Positions 23,028 to 34,407 of a stretch of 64,000 bases of DNA are shown here, in pieces. The position numbers were made by a program, and so were the translations under genes. The notes beneath the pieces are model-generated. The model was not told the origin of the DNA. It ran no database searches and saw only the letters and a list, made by a program, of their open reading frames with translations. The stretch's first letter is position 1. Each line of letters opens with the position of its first letter. The DNA is from Flammulina velutipes (lineage: Eukaryota > Basidiomycota > Agaricomycetes > Agaricales > Physalacriaceae), in contig CM022372.1 of assembly GCA_011800155.1 (NCBI GenBank), positions 806,001-870,000 of the forward strand, written 5' to 3'.

Positions 23028-24137
23028 ATGCTACGGAACTGCACGCGACAGTTTACGCGCTTGCGCCCGCGACTGGCTGCGTCTACTACACTGGCGCGAT
23101 GCAGTGTTCCACTTTCTATACAGCTGCAACAGCGACGCAACTATTGCCCGCGGTACAGTCGCGAAGACCTCAAGGCCGCCCAACGGCAAGCACTGAAAGA
23201 GCTGCACCAGGGGAAGCAGGGTGGCGAGCCGGAATCCCCAGAACCACCAGAAGAGGACATTCGGGCGTATGTCACCCCGGACGACGTTGCCGCGCGCATC
23301 CTCGCCCACGCCCAACAACACTGGCCGGCCAATCCCACTCCCCCCCAAGGCTGGTCGACAGACTTTAATGACTGGGCACTGATAAACACCCTGTTTGCAC
23401 CGAGCCCCCTCCCCCTTATGCTCCCCCAGTTCACCCTCATTCTTCTGCGACACGGCATACCAGCTTGGGACGGTCTGACCCCCGACCTCGGCGAGGTCAT
23501 CCCTCCCAATACCGGCGTGGAGATGTACAGCGACACGGACATCATCGTCCAGCTCAGAGGCGAGCGCTACCGCTTCGTCCTCCAAGACACCCTCCAGGTC
23601 CTCAGGCTCACCTCGCCAGACACACTTGATGGTATGGTCGTCCCGGAGGACCCAGACGGCGTGTCGCTATTCATGAGGATTATGGAGCGCGACGACAAAG
23701 TGCGGCAAGATCTGTACGACCAGGGTTACCTGCCCTTTGTCCCCGAGGCGACGACATACGAGGAGGAACAGGCGTCGTTGCGCCCCGTAGAGGATGCGCA
23801 ACCGGATGAGGCTTCTTCAAGTCCCGAAGACACGCTACATCTGAAAAGCCAGATTGACGAGATGATGCGCGAGTTTGGTGTCGAGCCGCCTGAAGATCCC
23901 GAAAAGTGGGATGAGGCATTTGCAACCGTTGCGGACAAGGTTAAGGACTCCATAGGTAATAAACTTTCATAACCCTTGTTTATAACACTGCTGACCCTCT
24001 GGAAAGGTGGTGACGATGGTTTGGCAAAACTCACCAAAGAAATCGACGACCTGATGAAGTTGGTCGATTCACAAAATGACGAAAAAGCAGTCAAAGAGAT
24101 TGACAGGATGATTGGTGAATTAAAACCTCAAAAATGA
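23028..24137 (+). CDS. Predicted mitochondrial protein of unknown function
   Basis: Two exons, 23028-23955 and 24007-24137, encode 352 residues. The N-terminus (MLRNCTRQFTRLRPRLAAS) is Arg-rich and acid-free with a later QQRRNYCPRY, a typical mitochondrial presequence and cleavage region. The mature part is acidic, with a folded-looking core (FTLILLRHGIPAWDGLTPD) and helical ends rich in Glu, Lys and Asp. No enzyme motif or known family was recognised. The next gene, MED18, begins 95 bp downstream on the same strand. The two-exon join is solid because the second exon stays in frame to the stop. Confidence 0.75.
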
Positions 24138-24232
24138 TAGTCTACCTATAATTTACCCTACACCACATACTATTTGTTTTTGACGCCACTCATTTGGCGT
24201 GGGAACCTCAACCAATCCATCGTCCCGCCCTC

Positions 24233-24879
24233 ATGTCGCAGGCGCACGTCCAGTCCTACGAAGTCGCGCTCTTCGGTGAATTCTTCGCGCGCGACTTGTC
24301 CGCCATTCTCTCTCGAATAACACTACATAGCGAATCGTCGGAGACGCTGCACAGTCGCGAAGTCGTTTTTGAGCCTGTCAACCGCGGCGAGGGCGATCCA
24401 ATTCTGCTGCGCGCGCGCAAGGACCTCATGGATCCCAACGCTGGCTGGACGCTTTACTCATATCTCGCCCCGGAATCAGTGAGGGCGCATCCGGAGGCGA
24501 CGGTCCGCCCGTGGGCCACCGTTCACGTCCAGGGAGACGCGCTGAGCTTTGCGTGTGCGCTGGGATACGTGCGCCGGAGCCAGCTGTATAAGCGGGGGTA
24601 TCTTTTCAGGAGGGGCATGTTGGTTATACAGATGTTCCAGCAGGAGACGGTGCGTTGCACGCTATGAGCTTGATATGATTCCTAACACGACGACAGATGG
24701 ATTCGAAGACGCAGGAGCCCATACCCGCTAATGTCGATACGCTCTGGGAAGTCGAAGTGAAAACGGCATTTCCTATGCAAAATACTCAGGAAACGCCGTT
24801 GAGGCATGCTATCGATGCAGTCCTCGATGTGCAGATGTTGATGAAGGGTCTTTTGGACCTACGTCGCCAGGATGCTTAA
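24233..24879 (+). CDS. MED18: Mediator complex subunit 18
   Basis: Head-module subunit of the Mediator co-activator that bridges transcription factors and RNA polymerase II. Two exons, 24233-24649 and 24697-24879, give 199 residues. The start MSQAHVQSYEVALFG opens the beta-barrel with the family's early SYEVALFGEF strand. The signature near the exon end is YKRGYLFRRGMLVIQMFQQE, followed by the strand LWEVEVKTAFP and a final helix LDVQMLMKGLLDLRRQ. Length and strand order fit fungal Med18/Srb5. The call rests on this pattern, without alignment. Confidence 0.85.
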
Positions 24880-25622
24880 ATTCAAAAGACACACAGCACC
24901 TTTTTCCGATGAGCCTTCCGTCCTGGAATGTCTGGACAGGTAGTTATTTTCCTCTGCATTGTGGAACTTAGCCTTACGATTAGGTGCACACGCTCAGCTG
25001 TACTAGTTTCTTGCATCCTGGGGCTAGCAATACGAGCACACGACTCCAAGCCTCGTTGCAACTCCCTCATTACGAACTCACGGCCCGCCTCATCCCGCTG
25101 CTCAATACAGACTCCAGCAGGTGAGTCCAGCGGTCAATTAGCGCGTGAACCCGTAATTAATGCTGCATCCCCGGAAGATCCTACATGTACCTCGTGATCA
25201 AACTATCAAAGAGCTGCAATTTAGCTCACTCTACGTTGAATTTGATTTCCAAAAAAGAAGCCATGACCTTCGCCTTTACGACTCTTTTTGACTCCGAACG
25301 TTCCCCGGATTTGATCTCGAGTCTAGCCTAAAGTCTGCCTCTCATTTCTCCGCGTCAGGGATTTCAACATGCGACCAATACAATAATATCGTTGTCCACC
25401 AACTTCTTGATCCCGCCTGCCAACCTCGACTGTATGTTGGGTTGTGCCTACAGCCCTCCTCCCGTCGGGATATCCTTGCGGTTTTCAGAAGCCGATCTCG
25501 CCCATCTACACGACAATTTCGGAAAATGCGCGGATACTCCAGCCTGCCGTACATGACATATAAAAGGCAGCATGCTATCGTCCATCAAAGATTAGAGACG
25601 TACTTGCTCTCTTCTACGATCT
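24880..25622. other. Intergenic, promoter of CE15 gene
   Basis: Apart from the TATA box at 25559, nothing coding is convincing in this 740-bp stretch. Short frames on both strands lack family features. Confidence 0.6.
25559..25566 (+). promoter_or_regulatory. TATA box of CE15 gene
   Basis: TATAAAAG stands 57 nt upstream of the ATG at 25623, a common arrangement for strongly induced secreted enzymes of basidiomycetes. Confidence 0.6.
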
Positions 25623-27072
25623 ATGGCATTCAAGCATTTCGTATTCCTCGTTGCAGTCGCTCTCCCAGCCTTCGCCCAACAGCCACTGTATGGCCAATGT
25701 ATGTCATGATTCTATTGTTACTTTTTCTCGCCTGACGTGTAACGAAGGTGGAGGAACTGGGTGGACTGGCGGAACGACTTGTGTGTCCGGCGCTACCTGT
25801 CAAGTTTTGAACCAGTGGTACTCTCAATGTCTCCCCGGGGCACCCCCAGCGACCACCGCTGTCCCTACTGAAGTTCCCGCCACCACCTCAATCCCAGTAC
25901 CCGCAACCACTGCTGCCACCACAGGTGCCACAACCACCGGCATTCCAGCTCCTGGCGCAACATGTGCCCCCCTCCCCAGCACGATCAGCCTAAAGTCGAT
26001 CCCCAAGTTGCCCGATCCATTCACGTTCATTGACGGATCAAAGGTGACCACTAAAGAACAATGGGCTTGCCGTCGCGAGGAGATCAGCCAGTTGTTCCAA
26101 CGCTACGAGCTTGGCACGCTCCCACCCAAGCCCACCGTCAGCGCGTCATACTCTGGCAACTCGCTCACCATCAACGTCTCGGACGCTGGCAAGTCCATCT
26201 CCTTCTCCGTCTCGATCTCTTCCCCTTCCGGCGCCACTGCTCCCTACCCCGCCATCATCGCCTACGGCGGCAGCAGTCTGCCCAACCCCTCCGGCGTCGC
26301 GATAATCAACTTCAACAACGACGACATCGCCGCCCAACAAGGACAGAGCAGCCGCGGCCAAGGCAAGTTCTACAACCTCTACGGAAGCGGTCATTCCGCG
26401 AGTGCGTTGATGGCGTGGGCGTGGGGTGTGAGTCGGGTTATTGACGCGCTGGAGATCACGCCCAGTGCCAATATCGACACGAAGAGGATTGCTGTGACCG
26501 GGTGCTCGAGGAACGGGAAGGGCGCCATCGTCGCCGGCGCGTTCGATGAGCGTATCGCGCTGACGCTCCCTCAGGAATCTGGGTCAGGTGGAGCCGGCTC
26601 TTGGCGCATCTCCGACGCGATGAAGAAGGCGGGAATCGACACCCAGACGGCGCAGCAAATCATCGGCGAGAACGTGTGGTTCTCCAAGGCGTTCGAGCAG
26701 TACGTGAACCAGATCCCGATGCTCCCAGTGGACCACCACTTGCTTTCTGCGTTGGTTGCGCCCCGTGGACTTTTGGTTATTGACCATACTGGGATTGACT
26801 GGTTGGGCCCGAGGTCTGTGTGGGGCGCGCAGACGACGGCGAACAAGGTGTGGCAGGCGCTGGGTGTTAAAGACGCGATGGGCGTGTCTCAGGCGGGCAA
26901 CCATAACCATTGTCAGTTCCCGTCGTCGCAGAATGCGGACCTGGACGCGTTTGTGAATAAGTTCTTGAAGGGGCAGTCGACGAACACGAATATTCTTAAG
27001 AATGATGGGTCGAACAACCTTGGGTACGTCGAGGCGGATTGGGTTGATTGGAGTGTCCCTAGTCTTACTTGA
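25623..27072 (+). CDS. CBM1-linked glucuronoyl methylesterase (CE15)
   Basis: Hydrolyses the ester between 4-O-methyl-glucuronic acid on xylan and lignin alcohols, loosening lignin-carbohydrate complexes outside the cell. Two exons, 25623-25698 and 25748-27072, give 466 residues. The order is: signal peptide (MAFKHFVFLVAVALPAFA), a fungal cellulose-binding module (YGQCGGGTGWTGGTTC, ending NQWYSQC), a Thr/Ala/Pro linker, then the CE15 alpha/beta-hydrolase. The intron splits the first CBM1 Cys codon. The nucleophile Ser lies in TGCSRNGKGA, the acid Glu in LPQESGSGG, and the His in GNHNHCQFP. The arrangement equals that of characterised basidiomycete glucuronoyl esterases, so confidence in function is high. 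It has a TATA box upstream. Confidence 0.95.
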
Positions 27073-27433
27073 GTACGTGGGGTGTTGTAAAATGTTTGTA
27101 AGTAGCTGCGAGTGTAAGTATATTGTGAATGTGTATCTGCCTTTATCATGTCCTGATGTTGAATAGAACACGAGTATTGATACTGCTAAACATCTAAATA
27201 TGGAGACCAATCTGTGGCGTATGATTGGCGGGGGTAGCTTATTGTGTTGAAAATAAGGCTGGTTAGACGCTGTGCTTCTGGGAAGGTGACCAATATGAAA
27301 TACCGAAAGAAATTTTAAACGAAGGAAGGGGAATAAGAACAGCTTTACAGCTGTATTTTACATGACAACACAGCCCTGTAAATTTGTGAGACGTCGCACA
27401 GTAGACCATGTATGGCGTAGACTCACACAACAT

Positions 27434-28136
27434 TTACGCCTCAAGTTCGTCCAACATGAAGCGGTTTCCTGTCTTCCACTCCTACAATGACTATTAAATA
27501 AACAAAGTATTCGAAAAATGACGGACTTACCTTTCATCGCCCCCGAAGGCGTACTCTTCTTCTGGAGCCCGCAGGCTCACTGTCGCATGAAAGTCAAAAC
27601 GCCACACTTATTTTTCGCGGTAGGTGAACTCACCTGTACCAGAGAGCGGGGCAGACGTCGGTGGTGTGTGTCTTTCATGATCAGGACCGTAGTCTGGACG
27701 CCACCCATCTTCTTTGGGGGGAAAAATGTGAGGCGCTTCGACGGAAAAGGAACGAGCTGTCAGCTCACCTTGAGGCGTGTAAGGCGTTGTCGATGCCCCG
27801 GATGGGTCTATGTCGATTTCTATTGAACACGATGATCGACAATTACGCTGTCGGATTTACTCACATTGGGAATGCGATGGGGAGTGTGGGGATGACACCC
27901 CGTTGTTGACGGAATACGACGTCAGACTGGGATGCGGCGAATAAATGTTCTGCAAAACCACAGCTAAAAATTTGATTCAGCGTCTTGTCAATACCAAGCA
28001 GATCATTACACGTACGTGGCGCAGTGATTGCACGACGATGAATTGGCACTGGGAAAGGAGGGGATATCGAGATGTCTGGCTCCGGCATAGTACGCTGTGG
28101 TACCATCTCGAAGTCGGGCTGTGGCATCGTGTGCAT
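27434..28136 (-). CDS. Pro/Ser-rich protein of unknown function (uncertain exon model)
   Basis: A chain of small exons on the minus strand keeps a consistent composition. From ATG 28136: MHTMPQPDFEMVPQRTMPEP, then (acceptor TTTTTAG) NIYSPHPSLTSYSVNNG, then YPSGASTTPYTPQ, then DGWRPDYGPDHERHTPP, then APEEEYAFGGDE. The Pro/Ser/Tyr-rich character resembles a low-complexity tail of a transcriptional regulator, but there is no DNA-binding motif. A minus-strand TATA box lies about 40 nt upstream of the ATG, which supports an independent gene. The last exon is unresolved: the attractive ending FMLDELEA (stop at 27434) is out of phase with the best donor. Treat the 3' end as provisional. Confidence 0.4.
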
Positions 28137-28174
28137 GGCAGAAACCCAAACTGCAGGTGGGCGTTGGCGTCGAC

Positions 28175-28183
28175 CTTTTATAT
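28175..28183 (-). promoter_or_regulatory. TATA box (minus strand)
   Basis: ATATAAAAG on the minus strand ends about 38 nt before the ATG at 28136. Confidence 0.4.
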
Positions 28184-28997
28184 CCTTAACATATGTCGTA
28201 AGACCTAAAAAACCAGTGTGTCATCCAAACAAAAATGCAGCCTTGTCCCCAAAATGAACATCCTTCTAGTGCTATTCCACCTGAACGAATGTATTAGGAC
28301 AACGTGGTTCAGTTTCGGAATGAGCCCGGAACGGGAGGGTTATAATGAACTTTGGACAGCAGAACCGTACATCGATTGCTGTAAACCTTCAGCTAGACAA
28401 TAGAGCCCACATGTGCATGAAGCTGGGCACACTCCGTTCCCCGCTACTGGTCAATAGAATGTAGATCGTTTAGCGCTTGCTTGCCATACATCATGGTCGC
28501 CACAGCGATTCCCGCAACGAAGCTTGGATCCTACTTCTCTCCGCGCGCAAAGGATAATTATCTGGTGGGGAGGGAGTTGTGAAACGTGAATGAGCACGGT
28601 GAACTTCCTGTCATCTATACTGAGGGCTGTAATGTTTCGATGCTATCTATATGTTAACGGATGCAAGGCGCGTTTCATTCACCATTGATATCAGCATCCG
28701 TTTATCCACGAAGCAAGAGTAGGCGCTAATCGCGCCTACTATTAACAAAGCGCACCCTATCCGATGACTCACGAGATCCTGCGCTTCGTTGATACAACGT
28801 ATGTCGTACATCAAGTTTCATGTAATCACCCAACAGTATACACTCCCATCCTAATTGTCGTCGACCTCGAATCCTTTGTTCTCGGTAACAGAAAAATCAA
28901 CCATTGCGTGGGAATCTTGATTGAATCGATACCAGGAGCAGCCACACGCATGTGTCAAGACAATGAGACAAGATCTTGATACATCGAACTAGATGCT
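28184..28997. other. Intergenic, no gene seen
   Basis: About 800 bp with only short overlapping frames. It separates the start of the Pro/Ser-rich gene from the stop of the amidohydrolase gene. No repeat, RNA gene or conserved coding pattern was noticed. Confidence 0.5.
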
Positions 28998-31900
28998 CTA
29001 AAAGATATCAACAAGACCGCGTACAGGTGACAAGACAGCGACAACTTTCGCCTCCAGTTCGAAGATGTCACCTCCTGCAGTCGCCACTAAATCAGCACTC
29101 TTAGCTTCGACATCACTCCCCAATAGTTTGTCCAGCGTCACCGACGCCAGGCCCAGAGCCTGTTCCTTTGAAATCTTCCCATTAGCTGCAATTGCCGCCT
29201 GTTAAATTTCGGGTCAGCAAGATTTCCGACACAATGAAGGGCATGAAATTCACCCATCCAACATCTAGTCGTGTGTTCCTTGCACTCCAATTTTCCAAAA
29301 TACCCAGTCCGACCGACACGTTTGCGGACAGCAGCCGGGAAATTGCGGTATGTTCTGTAAGCGGTGGCCCAGCCAGTCTGATAAGGACATTCATTCAGCT
29401 CACTTCCGACGGATCAGACCGAGATCAAGATTAACTTACATCCTACGATCCTCCCATTCATACGGGAACGATCTCGAGGGCGAAACGACCACACCAACAC
29501 CAGCCTCGCCCAATTCTTCAGCGAGCAAATGCGCCTCCGCCGCTCCAGTGATAGTTAATCGCAGAGTCGTGCCTTTAGCCACCTCCACCTCTTTCTTAAG
29601 GAGAACGAGAGTTGCAATCACATCGGCGCTATGAGCTTCGACGACCAAAGGTACAGATCCCTAGAACGAAGAGAATGAGACAGTGAAGAATCAAGATTCC
29701 CATTATGCTTACATCAACAACCTTCTTGAACCAAGCTCCCGCATCACCGTCATCAGGATGGAGTAGCAAACGCCTCAGAGTAGCAATCTGCGTGCTGACA
29801 CTCGGAACGCCGAAGTGTCTTACCGCCACATGCACTCCCGTCACTTCTTTCAGCACAGCACCAGCCTTCAACTTGTGCTCAGCGCCAGTGGAGAAAGCAG
29901 TTCCCAATCCAGAATAGAACCCATAAGCAACGGGAGCCGTGATCGCTGACGTTACACCAGAGCGATATGCAAGCCTAGAGGTAGGATATAAATCGTGGAT
30001 GCAAAGGAACGAGAAAGGAGGTAAACTCACAACGCATCTCTGGTGCTGAATTGAAGTCCGTCGACCGCTTTGATGATAGCAGAGTCGCCTCCGATGATTC
30101 TTGGGACGGCGCCCCCAAGGGGGTCGAGTACGACACCATCATTAGTGGATGGTTCTTGATTAATCTCTTCCAGTCCCAATGGAGCGCCAAACGTTGTTAA
30201 TCCCGGTGATATCGATCCGCCTTTGAGATCAACTATAAGCGGCTGCTCATCTCCCAATAGGTCCTTCGTAAAGCAATCCGCGTGTGAACCAGAGCACACG
30301 ACTCGACCTTGACGAGCAACCACGACACCAGTTGCTTCAGCAAGGTCCAGAACGCGTTCGACTGTACTCGTCGAGCGTGTAAAGACACTTTTGACATTCA
30401 TGAAGACGACAAGGCCTGCGGTTCCTTTCACGGACGCAAGAGGAGGTAGACCATCGTATTTCAGGGTTTCCTCGGCCTCCTTATCGAAGTTTGGCACTTT
30501 GGGAGGAACTTGGAAAGCTTTCGGCTTGCGCGCGACATAAGGAGAGTCTAACTGGGAGATGCCATCAATAAAGACTTGAGCAGGTGTAGCTCCCAAGGCA
30601 AGAGGATGACTATCCCAGATGACGAGATCTGATGGAGAGTGTAAGTCAAGTCCCACACAAAGGTTTATCTACTGACCAGCATCCCAACCTGTTCACGATA
30701 CAATCAGTTATCAATGAATAAATGGTTTGAACCTGAATTACCTTGGCGAACATATCCAATGCGATGGCCCATCCCCATAACTTCAGCAGAGTTGCTGGTA
30801 ACAGATGCCAAAGCGAGGTTATCAGGTAATCCAAAATAATGAGCTTGCTGAGCCTCGTAAAGCAGGAAGCGAGAATCAAGAACCGGGTGATCACTCTGCG
30901 AGGAAGACATCAGCATTACAGTTGTTGTGATTAGTCCGAGAACATATTCTACCTTCATGAGCACTGTTATGCCGTTGTGAGCATGAATCTTGGGGGCAAA
31001 CTCGGACTGCCTGTAGGCTTCTCTTTTGTATCTTCCATTAGTCGCGAATAGGGCAACAGCAGGGGTTCCGCCTGCAACGCGTCAGTTAGTAGCCAAAGGT
31101 GGGTTAGACAGAACTTGACCATAAGTCTTTTTCAATAAATCGGGCACCAGATACGTTTCATGAGCGTGATGGAACGCAGCGATTGGGAATTGGAACTCGT
31201 TGGTGAGCTAAATTCAGTGTATTTCAGCCTAGAATCACGTCAGAAGTGCTAAAGGCCGACGTACCCGCACTAAATCATCCAAGTCGACCGCTTCATAACA
31301 ATGCACGTTGACCTAAATCTACAGTCAGAGGCTGACGAGATTGAGATGTTGAGAGGATACTTTGACGCGACCACGGACGACGTCTACAAGAGCCTCCCAT
31401 TGAAGATCCTCTGGGAAGTCTCCGAGACCCTCCCAATGACCAGCTGTAGCTTTAGAGCAGTAATCATCTTGCTTCTTCTTTAACTGGGACGCGGTGTTGT
31501 ATCTAAAGAGAGGTTAAGGAATTGAGGCTGGCGCCCTGTCAGAGTGCTTACGCCTGACGGAATGCCCATGTTGTATCCATCCGTGTAACACCATAGACGC
31601 GACCTAATAGCAAAATGAGTATTGAAGATGCGACTTGGCACTTCACATACTAGGATTTTCGCCTATAGGGGAGGGAATAGTGAGAACAAAATTATGTGTT
31701 GTCATCGAACGTACCACAGGCATGTCTGAGAATCGTATGAGAACGCGTTCTCATTACATGAAGCGATTTGCGACGTACTTCATGTGGCGCCAGCGCGGCG
31801 GAAGACTTGGATCAGGAAACGAAGAATTGATTGTAAAAGGCGGTTCCAACAACATGGAAGATGGAGAACGTTCTTGGGTGCGGCGAAGCTTGATGGGAAA

Positions 31901-32588
31901 TGCCTGACCACCTATTCCAACGTAAGTAAAACAAAAGGAAGGATGTCCGATGCGTACCAATAGCATTGGCAGAACCCGGGAGCACGAGAGCTGTAGTCAC
32001 GCCGCCAGCGATAGATAGTGGGTACGCATCATCGTGCGTGTTTAGTCCGTCCAAGCTGCGCAGCCACGGTTGCGCGGTCCCTTTAAGAGAGTTGTCGTCC
32101 ACAGCGCCCTCCAATGCGGGTGACGGTCCGTCGCCCAAATGCGAGTGAATGTCAACGATACCCGGAGTGATCCATGCGCCCTTTGCGTCGACGACCTCCA
32201 GCTCGCTATACGCCTCTAATTCAGCTCTAGATAGGTGCCCAACTGCCGCAATAAGACCTCGGTCCAGTAGAATGTCCCCGTCAACGACGTGAGTTCCATT
32301 GTGCAGGCCAGTCCATATCCTCGCGTTCTTGATCAGCGTAGGCTTCGTCCCAGGCGCGAAGCGGTCGGATTCCTTTCGTTCGTGGAAATCCTTGGGTGGT
32401 CCAGCGGGCTGCAAGAGGCTCTGGCAACGCGCTAATGTCGCAGCTGCGTGCGCAGGTTGGGTCGATGGGGTCCTTGCGAGAAGCGTGAAGGTTGGTAGAA
32501 GCGACAGGCAAGCAAGAGCAAGTAGAACGCGCCAGCGTTTATTGGCCTTGGTCGTCGTCTTGGGCAGCGCCGACGCGTATTTCTCCAT
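28998..32588 (-). CDS. Membrane-anchored amidohydrolase-superfamily protein
   Basis: Metal-dependent hydrolase of the amidohydrolase fold; genome annotations often file this fungal group under CE9. It has roughly 15 exons and a product near 900 residues. From ATG 32588 a short basic cytosolic tail is followed by one transmembrane helix (RVLLALACLSLLPTFTLL), suggesting a type II membrane protein. The metal-binding HxH is in GIVDIHSHLGDG, preceded by a LIKNARIWTG composite-domain strand. Later motifs are AFHHAHET, ITVLMKSDHPVLDSR and the closing GWDADLVIWDSHP. A second, more degenerate half (DGLPPLASVKGTAGLVVFMN onward) looks like a repeated amidohydrolase-like domain and carries the C-terminus to the stop at 28998. 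The substrate is unknown. The N-terminal ATG at 32681 is an alternative start. Confidence 0.85.
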
Positions 32589-32833
32589 CGTGGTCAGAGT
32601 CAAAGACTGCGCCGATAAACACGATCGCTTCCGGCACTTTGTCCGGCAATTATTGCGCCAAACTGCGCCAAACGTTTTCAAACGACGACGAAGAAGTGCG
32701 AATACAGATTCGGGCTTTTAAACGATAATTCACGATAATTTAAACAACTCGCACGGTGGCAACAGAAACGTTGAAACTATTCAATCACTCTGGAGATGCG
32801 CTGTTCGCGTGGTTCATCTTGCCTCCGACTACC

Positions 32834-33818
32834 ATGACCCTCATAGCCAGCCATGTACCACTACGACAAGGGCCTCCTACAAGGAACGAAATGGCGTTCT
32901 ACTATCCCGGAAAATTTACCTGGAATGAACTAAAGACATTCATTAATTCTGGGTATGTTAGGCCTTCCTGCAATCGACCTCACTAACGCGATACAAAGCG
33001 ATCTAGGTCTCTTAAAACGCGACAAGGCACTTCAGAAACGATACCTCGAATGGTCTGACGGTATCAAGAAGCAGTATGGATCCGTAGGTACGTTCGTAGC
33101 ATGCCTTAGATCCCAACACTCAAAATCATCTCAGTAAACTATCTTCTTGATCATCGTCTGCAGTGGGGAAAGGCCGATACATTGTCTTTGCTACCATCCG
33201 CTCTGGATCTAGCTACAGAAAGAACTAGTCCCATACAACCTAATCCCCCACCCTACTTTACTTCCCAAACGCCATCCGAACTCATCAGCGTAATCCAAAA
33301 TGACTGGCCATATTCTGGTAAGTCAACCATATATCCCTCCTGGTCAGAGAGTAACGATAGGTTCCTAGTACCCTCCGATGTCGAACATACGCTCATCTGG
33401 ACGCGCGTGCCAATTTTCCACCCAGACATTATCGACGAACGCATCGACAAGCGTATTGCCCAAGATGGCATCTGGGGATTCACCGGAAATACCTCCCCAC
33501 CGCCTTCTCCATCAACACTACCCCAATGCCTTCCTTCATTGTCCGAATGGGGTGTCACCCTCGACAAGATGATCGTCTCCGCCAAGGGCACCGACGAAGA
33601 AGAATTACTCGTCAGGCGTGCCGGCCAAGAGGTAAATCACTTCGTCAAGAATCGATGGAACGAAGATATCTGGGAGACGGCGTGGTTCGTGAACCCACCT
33701 GTGAGCACTAAACCCATTTCCCTGGTGAATCGCATCAGTTGACAGTTTTTCTTCTCAGAGACTTCAAAGTGTGCCCGGTCTTGCTCACATTCATGTATTT
33801 GCGAGGAAGAAGGTCTAA
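32834..33818 (+). CDS. DUF3605 family protein
   Basis: Fungal protein family of unknown biochemical role. There are four exons: 32834-32952, one from 32999, one from about 33135, and a last one ending at 33818. The family hallmarks, from memory, are the strand DVEHTLIWTRVPI and the C-terminal WFVNPPRLQSVPGLAHIHVF, which is created only after removing the last intron. An N-terminal helix pair, KLSLL-like LGLLKRDKALQKRYLEW then IKKQYGSVVNYLL, also fits. The chosen start lies in a good context (ACCATGA). A second in-frame ATG (MAFYYPGKFTW) 66 nt downstream could be used instead. It is divergent from the amidohydrolase gene. Confidence 0.8.
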
Positions 33819-34407
33819 TCATTGTCTTATAGACTTAGATATTTAGACGACAAAGCTTGTTAACCTAGAGATTACCACAACGGCCCACGACATCCAGAGA
33901 AGCGATGCGTATATGAGTTTAAACATATGACGTTGGTGAACATGATGAACGAGTTCAAGTTCCTGGATATTACAATGTTATAATGCGGTATGGATATTAC
34001 AACCTAGAAGGTATTGAAAAAGCACAAACGACGTTCCTTTCTGAGGTCGAGCTAGAATCAAGTAAGTTGCCTGGGAGATGGATTCATGACAAATATAAAA
34101 ATACGTGTGGCGCATATACTGGAAAGCCTTTTACAAAGCTCAATGCGAATATCAGGGTACTACTATGTACTACCAGCGCTTCGCGCTTCTATCAATTCGC
34201 TTCGGTGGGAATGTGGCACGCACTGCTCCGAGAACACCGATCCCCAAGAATTTAACCGACAAAGTCGCCGTGCGCCACGTCTCACTTAATCACTCGTGGA
34301 GATGAGGCATTTACATTGGACTAGCCACATGTAAACTAGCTATCAAAGGCACCCCAACTCCCTCCAGTCCCGTAAAAGAAATGATCAGACCCTCGTAGTC
34401 ACAATAA
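33819..34407. other. Intergenic, convergent 3' ends
   Basis: Between the stops of the DUF3605 gene and the cupredoxin gene. AT-rich at first. Short frames near 34100 have no supporting features. Confidence 0.55.

Noticed and set aside
23031..23585. 184-codon minus-strand frame
   Set aside because: Antisense to the mitochondrial protein, whose presequence and two-exon join are convincing on the plus strand.
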